Source: Candidatus Iainarchaeum sp. (GTDB lineage: Archaea > Iainarchaeota > Iainarchaeia > Iainarchaeales > UBA10219). From it: 64,000 nucleotides of DNA. The position numbers and the translations under genes are program-made. The stretch spans positions 62,001 through 126,000 of the forward strand of contig JAGVWE010000006.1 in assembly GCA_018304425.1 (NCBI GenBank), written 5' to 3'. Under the pieces are notes generated by a model. The model had not been told where the DNA came from, made no database searches, and saw only the letters and a list, made by a program, of their open reading frames with translations. Shown piece after piece: positions 55,718 through 63,525 of this stretch. Position 1 is the first letter of the stretch, and every line of letters begins with the position of its first letter.

Positions 55718-55735
55718 TCCGAAACCGTTAAATAG
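55718..55735 (+). promoter_or_regulatory. Shared promoter element, copy 3
   Basis: TCCGAAACCGTTAAATAG followed by GGC. One mismatch to copy 2, and the ATG at 55757 lies about 22 bases downstream. Confidence 0.75.
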
Positions 55736-55756
55736 GCCGAAATGGAAGGATAATAC

Positions 55757-57292
55757 ATGGCTACCTTGCGGAAGTTCATCGGCAAAGTGCCCCTCGTCAA
55801 GCGGGTGACCATCCAGACGCGGGCAGGCCCCAGGGAAATCGTGAAGCCCGCGCTCAGGCCCTGGATGCGACAGGAAAGCACGGCCTATGCAGGCAAAAAG
55901 GAGAATGAACCCGAAGCCAATGCCCAGTATAAGAAAGACGTAGCCGAGCTGGCGCAAGAATACGCCAAGGAAGTGGACCGTTTTGCGGGACACCCGCGTT
56001 CCCGCATTGTGGACAGCGCGCGGCGCATGGCCGAGGTGCTCGAATATTTGGCGGCCTTGCCGGAAAAACCGCACGCCAATGAAGTGCTGGCCGGCCTGGC
56101 CTTCGCCAAAGGCCTCGAAAAAGGGCGGCTACAAGAATATGCGAATAGCCTGGTGCGACTCCAGCGGTTGCGGAAAAAACTGTTCTACGGTTCGACCATC
56201 AAGATACGGGAACTCGTGAACGCGGACATCCTGCACAAGGTCGACGTCGTGCTGAGGCGCGCCCCCAAAATCATGAATCCCGCGGAAATCGCGGAAAAGG
56301 CTGGGATTGCATCCACGAAAATCAACCGGGATGCGGTGGCAACGGCGGTGAATGTCCTCTCCACCATGAAACTGGCACAAAAACAACCCCTGTCAGCGAA
56401 AGGGAAATCGTTCCGCGTCGTGAACGCCTGGTATAGGCACCGCGTACGGTCCTCACCCGAGGAAAACACCCAATACCAGCTCATGCAGGCACTGGCCAAG
56501 GGACCCCACACGGGGGAACAATTGCAGGAAGCATTGGATTTGCGCAGCAACAGCGGTACCCAGGAGGCTTTGAACACGGCCATCTCCAGGGGGCTTGCCA
56601 CGGCCTCCCGTGGCCGCAGCGGAACGCTCGCGCTGACGATAACCGAGCTTGGCAAGGAGCTCCTCGAAGAACAAGCGGGCCGGAAGCGCATCGTTCCCCG
56701 GTTGCGACGCAAATTGCTGGGGGAAAAAAACCATGGACTGACGCCGACGGAAGAATACTCCTACCAATCGCTGTTACGGTGGGCACGCGTCCAAGCGTTC
56801 AGGGCCGAAAATCCGGGATTGACGGACGCTCAAGTCGCCGAGAGAATGGGTGAAATGAAATGGTACCCGACGTTCATTAATCGAAAAAACTGGGTGTTGC
56901 CCGTGAACGCCCAAAGCCCGGAAGCCCGAATCCGGCGGGCGCAGAAACTCTGGCACGTCATGCGGGAACGCGATCCCAAGCTGGCCCCCTTCCTGGCCCG
57001 GAAAATCGAGGCGGATGCAGCGGCCCATGGCATCCCGGTGGAAAAGGAGGTGCCGGCCAACGGGCTACAGCAACACGTCCGCAACATGGGGTTCCGGTTG
57101 CTCAGGCCAAACGAGGAGGGACTACTACTGACGAGGCCGCAGGAAGATGCCCTAGTAGCCCGTTTTACCATGGCACCGGAAATGCAAACGCTTTCCCCGG
57201 CGGGTCACGCGGCCATGCTTGAATTCCTGGAACGCGTTACTACGCTTTCCCCGGGTGCCCTGCACAGGCTACGCCAGGCATGGAGAGTTTGA
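55757..57292 (+). CDS. Large HTH-rich protein of unknown family, copy B
   Basis: 511 residues. A diverged tandem paralogue of the preceding gene: PHANEVLAGLAFAKGLEKGRLQEYANSLVRLQ matches PSAVEVMANLAFKKGLTKKAL. AEIAEKAGIASTKINRDAVATAVNVLSTMKLAQ matches ADALSIKPTKTNIQIINTAVAILDAMKFVQ. The winged-helix block (YQLMQALAKGPHTGEQLQEALDLR, then LALTITELGKELLEE) and a C-terminal HTH-like block (LTDAQVAERMGEMKWYPTFINRKNWVLPV) follow in the same order. The two share a near-identical promoter but are far apart in sequence, so they have kept separate roles. Function unknown. Confidence 0.65.
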   Translation: MATLRKFIGKVPLVKRVTIQTRAGPREIVKPALRPWMRQESTAYAGKKENEPEANAQYKKDVAELAQEYAKEVDRFAGHPRSRIVDSARRMAEVLEYLAALPEKPHANEVLAGLAFAKGLEKGRLQEYANSLVRLQRLRKKLFYGSTIKIRELVNADILHKVDVVLRRAPKIMNPAEIAEKAGIASTKINRDAVATAVNVLSTMKLAQKQPLSAKGKSFRVVNAWYRHRVRSSPEENTQYQLMQALAKGPHTGEQLQEALDLRSNSGTQEALNTAISRGLATASRGRSGTLALTITELGKELLEEQAGRKRIVPRLRRKLLGEKNHGLTPTEEYSYQSLLRWARVQAFRAENPGLTDAQVAERMGEMKWYPTFINRKNWVLPVNAQSPEARIRRAQKLWHVMRERDPKLAPFLARKIEADAAAHGIPVEKEVPANGLQQHVRNMGFRLLRPNEEGLLLTRPQEDALVARFTMAPEMQTLSPAGHAAMLEFLERVTTLSPGALHRLRQAWRV

Positions 57293-57304
57293 ATTACCCC
57301 CCCA

Positions 57305-57808
57305 CTACCCCAACCCGCCTGCGAACAATCCGAGGCTGGCCAGGGTGACGAGGACGCCGGCTAGGAGGACGCCGAGGGCGCTGGCGAGGGCAAAGCGTTG
57401 CCAGCTCAGGTTGACGAGGTAGGCGGCCAGGGCCCCGGTCCAGACTCCGGTGCCGGGAAAGGGCACGGCGATGAACAAGGCGAGGCCCAGCCACCCGAAT
57501 TTTTCGATGAAAGCATGGCTCTTGCGTTCGGCGCGGGCGGCGGCCTCGGCGTAGAGGAAGGCCAGGGGTTTGAAGCACAGGAAGCGGCCCAGGAAGAGGT
57601 GCAGGGCTTCATAGACGAGGATGCCGACCGCGAAATTGGCGGCCACGGCGACCACGAAGACGAGTTGCCAGGGCAGGCCATAACCTGGCAGGACCCAGCC
57701 ATAGCCGAGGCCCACGTCCCGGGACATGATGCCCAGGGGAATGGCTGCGCGTAACTCGAACACGGGGAGCATGGAGATAAAGGCGATTAAGGCGAGTTTA
57801 ACGAGCAT
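57305..57808 (-). CDS. Sm_multidrug_ex (COG2426) membrane protein
   Basis: A 167-residue protein: ISMLPVFELRAAIPLGI at the start is the family hallmark (P-x-x-E-x-R-x-x-I-P). Three to five membrane helices follow (LVFVVAVAANFAVGILVYEAL, GWLGLALFIAVPFPGTGVWTGALAAYLV, FALASALGVLLAGVLVTLASLG). The family is annotated as a putative small multidrug export protein, but its transport substrate is not established. Convergent with the second HTH-rich gene and divergent from the 57863 gene. Confidence 0.8.
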   Translation of the reverse strand: MLVKLALIAFISMLPVFELRAAIPLGIMSRDVGLGYGWVLPGYGLPWQLVFVVAVAANFAVGILVYEALHLFLGRFLCFKPLAFLYAEAAARAERKSHAFIEKFGWLGLALFIAVPFPGTGVWTGALAAYLVNLSWQRFALASALGVLLAGVLVTLASLGLFAGGLG

Positions 57809-57862
57809 GCAGGAGAGTGAACTGCATTAAGAATAAATAGTTGTAGTAATCAATTATAAGCG

Positions 57863-60800
57863 ATGAAACGGGCTACCCGCACTGCGTTGGTCGTTGCCTG
57901 GCTGGCCCTGTTGGTGGCCGGGGCCTGGGCCGCGGCGCCCACGATTTCCGGCCTCTCCCCCGATGGAAGCACGACCGTCACCAGCAACCAGCCCACCATC
58001 CAGTTCGAGGTCAGCGAGAACGGGGCAGGGGTAACGGACTATAACGTGTCCATTGACGGAACCAAGGTGAAGGGCAAAGGGGATACGGGAATAACCGTGC
58101 AGCCGGTGGATACGGACACCAACCGCATTTCGTTCAGCGTTTCAAGCGCCTTGTCCGACGCCACGCACACCCTCAAAATCGGGGCCACCAGCGCGGATTC
58201 ACCGGCCCAATACGTTGAGACCGGGACCGTGAACTTCACGGTTTCCGCGACCACGGCTTCCAACGCCCCCACCAACCCCCGCATCAGCGTGCCGCCGTTC
58301 ACGCGGACCGTGAAGCCCAAGCTCCAGTTGAAGGCGGACGGCAGCCCGGCCAAGATGCGGTTCAGCTGCTCGCAGACTGGTCCATGGGACGCCAACCACT
58401 CGTATGCGACGAGCTACAGCGACTTCAACATCTTGGACCAGAACGTGGGTTGCTCGGCCAGTGAGGGCCTGCATGCCATCTGGGTGCAGTACGCGTTCGC
58501 CGCCAGCAACTGGAGTGACGCCAACACGGCTTCCACTTTCTACGATGTTTCGAAGCCCTCGAAGCCCGGGAACCTCTCCGTGGCCATCCGCGACACCGAT
58601 AATGCGGTCAACGTGAAGTGGGACGAGAGTTCGGACAGCTCGGGCAGCAAGCCCCGGTACAACGTGTACCGGTCCATGGACTTGAACTTCGTGGGCAAGG
58701 AACTCGTGTCCACGGGGCTGGCGGCCAACCAGTTCTTTGACAAGAAGGGGTTGAAGGACGGCACCACTTATTATTACCGGGCCACGGCCGTGGACAGCGC
58801 GGGCAACGAGTCGGAGCCCAGCGACGCCAAGCAAATCGTGGCCAAGGTCATCATCACCGGGGACACGGAGAAGCCCGGGGACGGCGGCAAAGCCATTTCC
58901 GAGGGAGACCTCAAGATTGTCCTGGTGCGGGCCGACGGCAAGGAAACCCTGTCCGTGCGCAAGGAAAAGGTGACGCTCAAGGGCTCGTTCGGCAAGAAGC
59001 TCATCAACGTGAATTTGCTGTTTAAACTGCCGGGCGGGAAGACCCTGGAATTGATTGACGCCTCCAAGCCCGCGGAATCCGATAACCTGGACGGGTTTTC
59101 AAAGGAAGTGGATGCCTCGGAGGCGAAGAGCGGCAAGGGCCAGATACTATTCAAGGCCAAGGACCCGGATACCGACAAGCTGTTGTCCCGGGCCATTGAG
59201 TTCGACGTCGACACCGATGAACCGGTGGCGGACTGGATTAACCCGGAAAAGGAGAAGGCCTCGTTTGCCGGCAAGGTCTTGTTGAAGGTCAAGGCCAACG
59301 ACAAGGGCTCGGGCCTCGAGAAGGCCGTGTTCTCGTACAAGGAGGCCAGGACGGGAAAGGCAGGGGAGCTGGGAACGGTTACCAGGGACGACAACGGGTT
59401 TTACTCCCAGGAATGGAAGTTTGACGGCTACTATAACGGGGCCTACTCGGTTTCCGTGACCGTGTACGACAAGGCCGGCAATTCCGTGACCGAGTCGCTC
59501 AAGGAAGTCAACCTTTCGGGGGCCAAGAACCCGGACAAGGAAGTCACGGAAGCCAAGGTTGTCGAGGCCGAGGCCCGGCAAGCCGACATCGACAAGTTCG
59601 CGGACCGGCTCAAGCAGAAGAACGTGGTGTCCTCGAAGCTGACCAATGCCCGGGATTCCTTCACGGCGAAGATTGCGGAAGCCAAGAGCCTGCAAGCGGC
59701 CAAGAACTATGCCGAGGCCCAGAAGCGGGTCGCGGAGGCCCTGGCGATTGTCACGGGATTGCCAAACCTCATTGAGGTACGGGAGGCCCGGAAAGTCGAT
59801 TACGTCCTCGACGCGAATGCGTTGGAGAAGGGCGTCAAGGAAGCCGGTTTGGACGAGAAACTGGTGCCCAAGGCGGTTGACTTAATCAAGAAGTCGAAAG
59901 CCCATCGCTCGCTGGAAGTGCTGGAAATCAAGGAGGGAAGCGATTCGACTTTCCAGGTGAACGTCGTCGTGTCGGTGTCGAACCCGGGCACGGAAGCGGT
60001 TTCGCTCAAAGTCATTGAAGTGATTCCCAAGGAGTTCGCGGCCAAGGCCAGTGACTTGCGCAGCCAAGCTGATTTCAAGGTGTTGAACGCCGACCCGTCC
60101 ATCGAGTTCAGGGCCGAACTCGGGAAAGGCGCTTCCCAGGAGTTCGTGTACTCGCTGAGCAAGGCGTTGTCCAAGGAAGAGGCCCGCGTGTTCCTGGACG
60201 CGGAGCCCTTGAAGGCGTTCCCCGCGCCGCCCCTGGTCTTGGAGGCTAGCCAGGCAGTCGGCGAAGTCAAGCCCAAGGCAAGGATTGACTTGACGCCGGT
60301 CCTCGCCTTCCTCGCCGTGTTGGTGGTGGCAGGGCTTGCCTTCTTTTCCTGGAAGAAGTTCGGGGGCGAAGGCCTGGGCGGGGTGGGCGCAATGATGGCC
60401 GGCTTGTTGGAACAGGTTCAGGCCGGGTTGAAGGGAGCCATGCCAGGCAAGAAGAAAGCCGAAGGCCTTTCACGGCCGTCAGGCAAGCGCGTGGACTTCC
60501 TCGACGAAGGCGAGGGCGAAGGAGTCATCAGCTTCAAGAAGGCCCGGGAAGCCCGGGGCTTTGGCGGCAAACGCTATGAGCCCTTGTTCTTGGGCGGTGA
60601 CGAGGACTCGGCGGCCAAGAAACCGGAGAGAAAACTGCATCCCCTGGAGCGGCTCATCGAAGAGCACCCGCGGCCGGCTCCCCCCAAGCACGTGTTCAGG
60701 GAACCCCTGCCGGTGCGCGAGCGAAGCGAGCGCAGGGAGCGAAGCGAGCCCCCGAAGGACTTCTTCGAGGGATTGAAGAAGCGATTCGAGCCCAAGCCCA

Positions 60801-60871
60801 CAGAAGAAGCCGAGGAAAAGCCCGTGCCCCGCAAGAAGGCCGGCAGCAAGTGGGGATACGGCAGCGAGTGA
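57863..60871 (+). CDS. Large secreted, C-terminally anchored surface protein with FN3 domain
   Basis: A 1002-residue protein. A signal peptide (residues 1-24, ARTALVVAWLALLVAGAWAA-like) is followed by an Ig-like domain (APTISGLSPDGSTTVTSNQPTIQFEV), a second beta-domain, an FN3 domain at about 233-325 (GNLSVAIRDTDNAVNVKWDESSD, YYYRATAVDSAGNESEPSDAKQ), further beta-domains, a charged helix near 560-620, then a beta-domain. A membrane helix at 811-831 (PVLAFLAVLVVAGLAFFSW) and a cytoplasmic tail of about 165 charged residues end it. Probably a surface or S-layer-associated protein, perhaps a target of the glycans made upstream. An AT-rich box (TAAATAGTTGTAG) precedes the start. Confidence 0.72.
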   Translation: MKRATRTALVVAWLALLVAGAWAAAPTISGLSPDGSTTVTSNQPTIQFEVSENGAGVTDYNVSIDGTKVKGKGDTGITVQPVDTDTNRISFSVSSALSDATHTLKIGATSADSPAQYVETGTVNFTVSATTASNAPTNPRISVPPFTRTVKPKLQLKADGSPAKMRFSCSQTGPWDANHSYATSYSDFNILDQNVGCSASEGLHAIWVQYAFAASNWSDANTASTFYDVSKPSKPGNLSVAIRDTDNAVNVKWDESSDSSGSKPRYNVYRSMDLNFVGKELVSTGLAANQFFDKKGLKDGTTYYYRATAVDSAGNESEPSDAKQIVAKVIITGDTEKPGDGGKAISEGDLKIVLVRADGKETLSVRKEKVTLKGSFGKKLINVNLLFKLPGGKTLELIDASKPAESDNLDGFSKEVDASEAKSGKGQILFKAKDPDTDKLLSRAIEFDVDTDEPVADWINPEKEKASFAGKVLLKVKANDKGSGLEKAVFSYKEARTGKAGELGTVTRDDNGFYSQEWKFDGYYNGAYSVSVTVYDKAGNSVTESLKEVNLSGAKNPDKEVTEAKVVEAEARQADIDKFADRLKQKNVVSSKLTNARDSFTAKIAEAKSLQAAKNYAEAQKRVAEALAIVTGLPNLIEVREARKVDYVLDANALEKGVKEAGLDEKLVPKAVDLIKKSKAHRSLEVLEIKEGSDSTFQVNVVVSVSNPGTEAVSLKVIEVIPKEFAAKASDLRSQADFKVLNADPSIEFRAELGKGASQEFVYSLSKALSKEEARVFLDAEPLKAFPAPPLVLEASQAVGEVKPKARIDLTPVLAFLAVLVVAGLAFFSWKKFGGEGLGGVGAMMAGLLEQVQAGLKGAMPGKKKAEGLSRPSGKRVDFLDEGEGEGVISFKKAREARGFGGKRYEPLFLGGDEDSAAKKPERKLHPLERLIEEHPRPAPPKHVFREPLPVRERSERRERSEPPKDFFEGLKKRFEPKPTEEAEEKPVPRKKAGSKWGYGSE
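60719..60749 (+). repeat. 13-base direct repeat in the cytoplasmic tail region
   Basis: GAGCGAAGCGAGC occurs at 60719-60731 and 60737-60749, encoding RERSERRERSE within the charged tail of the large surface protein. Confidence 0.6.
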
Positions 60872-60914
60872 AACCCGGAGAAAGGCTTTTATTCCGGCGA
60901 GCGGGTAGGTTAGT

Positions 60915-61334
60915 ATGGGATTGAAAAGCCCCTACTTGAACAGGCTCCACCGCGTGCTGAGTGCAGCCCACGCCGATTATTTGGTGGCGCCCTGGGACGC
61001 GAGCCGGGAACAGCGCCGGAATTTGCGGCGCCGGACGAGAATCGCCGCAAACGTGATGCTGGCCATGGGAGAACTGTCGCCCGCCCAGCAACGAGCCGTG
61101 AACGCCGCCAGGGAACACTGGACTGCAAGCGGCTTTGACAGGGAACACAGGCTAAGCCTGGCTGACGCGGCGCTCCTGCGGGACGTGGCCGCACTCCCTT
61201 CCGTGACCCTGATCGCGTTGAAAAGGGGCCAGCCCTACGACCAGGTGGAGCGCAGGATTAGGCAGCTGATGGAACGATACCAACTCACCTTGCTTTATTT
61301 TCATAGGGCGCTTATGGAACAGGGCAAAGGCTAG
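60915..61334 (+). CDS. Unrecognised helical protein
   Basis: A 139-residue protein, all alpha-helical by composition: NRLHRVLSAAHADYLVAPWDASREQRRNLRRRTRIAANVMLAMG and DQVERRIRQLMERYQLTLLYFHRALMEQ. It has no membrane helix, signal or known motif. It sits 44 bases after the large surface-protein gene, with a possible TATA box (GCTTTTATTCC, 60884-60894) 20-30 bases before the ATG, and its stop overlaps the convergent KaiC-like gene by 4 bases. Function unknown. Confidence 0.6.
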   Translation: MGLKSPYLNRLHRVLSAAHADYLVAPWDASREQRRNLRRRTRIAANVMLAMGELSPAQQRAVNAAREHWTASGFDREHRLSLADAALLRDVAALPSVTLIALKRGQPYDQVERRIRQLMERYQLTLLYFHRALMEQGKG

Positions 61335-62197
61335 TAGTTTCCGCCCGTGTAGCTGATGTCGAAGCCCTTGTTGCCCAACCGATAGGCGACCATGCGTTTT
61401 TCGTGGGCGCAGCTCCGGAGTTTGAGGAGTTCCAAGGCGTTTTCGCGGCGCTTGTCGGTCTTCATGTTGTACAAGACCACGACGCCGTCGGCGAGGAACT
61501 CTTCCACGCCCGTGCGGGAATAGAGTTGGGGGTCCTGCTCGGTTTCGCCGATGACGAGGTTCACCGAGTTATTGTATTCAAGCGTTTCGAAGAGTTCGCG
61601 GAGGTACTTCCGGTAGTTTTCCTCGGCCTCGAAGCCGATGGACAAAGCGGAAAGCGAGTCGATGGCGATGCGGTCGGGCACGAAGGGCAGCTCCATCTTC
61701 CGGAACTTGATGCGCAGCGAACCCGTTTTTTCGGCGAGCCTTCCCTCCACGCTGCGCGCAATCTTGGTGGGGTCGAATTTCACGATGGCCACCATGCCCT
61801 GCCGCTCGAGGGCGTCAAAGTCCCAGCCATAGTTCTTGACCATGTGCTTCTTGACTTTGTGGGGCTCTTCCTCAAAGGAAATGAAAATCCCTTTCTCCCC
61901 AGCGAGGGCGCCGTGGTAAATGGATTGCAGGCAAAAAGTGGTCTTTCCCGTGCCGCAGCCGCCCGTAACCAGGGTCGTGGAACCGCGTTCGAGGCCGCCG
62001 TCCTTGATGAGCTTGTCGAAGCTGCTGACGCGGGTGGGCAGGGTTTCAATGGGTGCCCTGCTGACTTCCTTGGGTTTCAGGCGGAGGATGTCTTCCTCGG
62101 CCGCTTCTCCCGGGGCTTCCTCGTCATCCCCGAAGGAAATCACGCGGCTCTTGCGCCACTTGCTGAGCTTTTCCTCGAGTTTGCTCTCTTCGTCCAT
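61331..62197 (-). CDS. KaiC/RecA-like RadC-type ATPase (KaiC domain)
   Basis: A 288-residue P-loop ATPase: TLPTRVSSFDKLIKDGGLERGSTTLVTGGCGTGKTTFCLQSIYHG with Walker A at residues 79-87, IFISFEEEPHKVKKHMVKNYGWDFDALE, PDRIAIDSLSALSIGF (Walker B) and NLVIGETEQDPQLYSRTGVEEFLADGVVVLYNM. These are the KaiC/GvpD-like signatures of archaeal single-domain proteins. The N-terminal 45 residues are charged and probably disordered. Such proteins are often linked to signalling or motility; here the neighbours are surface proteins. Targets unknown. Confidence 0.85.
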   Translation of the reverse strand: MDEESKLEEKLSKWRKSRVISFGDDEEAPGEAAEEDILRLKPKEVSRAPIETLPTRVSSFDKLIKDGGLERGSTTLVTGGCGTGKTTFCLQSIYHGALAGEKGIFISFEEEPHKVKKHMVKNYGWDFDALERQGMVAIVKFDPTKIARSVEGRLAEKTGSLRIKFRKMELPFVPDRIAIDSLSALSIGFEAEENYRKYLRELFETLEYNNSVNLVIGETEQDPQLYSRTGVEEFLADGVVVLYNMKTDKRRENALELLKLRSCAHEKRMVAYRLGNKGFDISYTGGNY

Positions 62198-62292
62198 TCC
62201 AGTGCCTCACCCGTACTCCATTCCCTTGCTATATAAATAAAAGCCTTGCCGTATGGAAAGCCCCTGCCTGGCCCAAACGGCTTCCAACGGCC

Positions 62293-63525
62293 TTATAGGG
62301 CTCCTTCTTCGCCTCCCTGGCTCTTCAAGATCTTGTCGATTTCGATGAGGCGGGCCTCGGCTTCGCCCAAGCGCTTCTTGAAGGTGTTCTTGTCGATGAC
62401 CATGCGGTCAAAGTAGTCCGCCTGGATCTTGCGGATGCCTTCCCGCAACCGCCCGCGCTCGGCCAACAAGGACTTGCGGTCAAGCTGGCCACGCACCTTG
62501 GAATAACCCGTGTAAGCCGCGGCCCCCAGGAGGACCAACGCGAAGACGATGATCAAGCCATTGTTTTTGAGGAACAAGGCCGTTCGGTCCACGGTAATCA
62601 CGAGGTCAATCACCTTTTTCCCCTCGTTTCCGGCGGAGTCCGCGACCGTCAAGGCAAAGGACAGGGAACCGATGTGTTTTTCCTCGGCCTCGAATTTGCC
62701 GGCAAAAGTGCTTTCCACGCCGGACACGGGCTGCAACTCCAGCTTGGAGCCATTGAATTCAAGCCACGCCTTCCCCCCCGTCAAGGGCTTGCCGCTGGGG
62801 TACGAGGCCTTCACTTTGAAGGGGATCTCGGTCTCCAAGTCAAAGTTGGAGATGCTGGGCTCCAGGACTTCCAGCTTGAGGTCGGCACGGTCAATGCCCA
62901 CCACCAAGGTGTTGGCGCCCCCCAAAGACTTTTCCCCGGTTTTTTCGGCCAGCACGTGCAGGAACCAGTTCCCGCCCTGGGCATCAAAGGGCACCAGATA
63001 GTCAGCGGAATACACGCCCAAACCGGTTTCCTCCAGGGGGCGGGGCTCGCCGGACACGTCGAAGAACACCACGTTGGCGCCGCTGACGGGTTCCCCTGAC
63101 TCGGAGAGCTTCACGCTAATCGACAACGACTCGGTCTTATAGTGCTTGACCGGTGCCGGGCTCACGAAGGTAACCAGGTAATAATCGCTGTCCGCCGTGG
63201 GCTTGACCTCGGTTTCGGCTTCAGCCGAGGCCTGGCCCTCCACGGCCTTCACCGTCCACTGACCGGAGGGCACCAGGAAAGAAATGCCTTGGAACAAGGA
63301 GTACTTGCCTTCCGCGTTGCACGGCACCGCCTGCGCAAACGGCTTGGCCTTGCCCTTTTCCGTCCACGCCGAAACTTCAACGGTTTCATTGGCCGTGCAC
63401 TGGCCGGAAACCGCCATTTCCTGGCCCTTGAAATAGGTCTGCTTGTCCAATTCCACGGTCAACGCCTGGACCCCCACGAAGGCCAGGCAAAAAACCAGCA
63501 AAAACAGGGCCCGCCCGGAATTCAT
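62293..63525 (-). CDS. Secreted C-terminally anchored surface protein with cytoplasmic helical tail
   Basis: A 410-residue protein: a signal peptide (ALFLLVFCLAFVGVQA), several beta-sandwich domains (TVELDKQTYFKGQEMAVSGQC, later LEVLEPSISNFDLETEIPFKVKASYPSG), a membrane helix near residues 320-340 (LIIVFALVLLGAAAYTGY), and a helical cytoplasmic tail (RLREGIRKIQADYFDRMVIDKNTFKKRLGEAEARLIEIDKIL). The tail repeats the R...I-Q-x-x-Y-x-x-G/R-x-I-x-K-x-x-F/Y pattern of the neighbouring gene. It overlaps that gene by 4 bases. Possibly a surface assembly or sensory component for the KaiC-like ATPase; this is inference. Confidence 0.7.
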   Translation of the reverse strand: MNSGRALFLLVFCLAFVGVQALTVELDKQTYFKGQEMAVSGQCTANETVEVSAWTEKGKAKPFAQAVPCNAEGKYSLFQGISFLVPSGQWTVKAVEGQASAEAETEVKPTADSDYYLVTFVSPAPVKHYKTESLSISVKLSESGEPVSGANVVFFDVSGEPRPLEETGLGVYSADYLVPFDAQGGNWFLHVLAEKTGEKSLGGANTLVVGIDRADLKLEVLEPSISNFDLETEIPFKVKASYPSGKPLTGGKAWLEFNGSKLELQPVSGVESTFAGKFEAEEKHIGSLSFALTVADSAGNEGKKVIDLVITVDRTALFLKNNGLIIVFALVLLGAAAYTGYSKVRGQLDRKSLLAERGRLREGIRKIQADYFDRMVIDKNTFKKRLGEAEARLIEIDKILKSQGGEEGAL

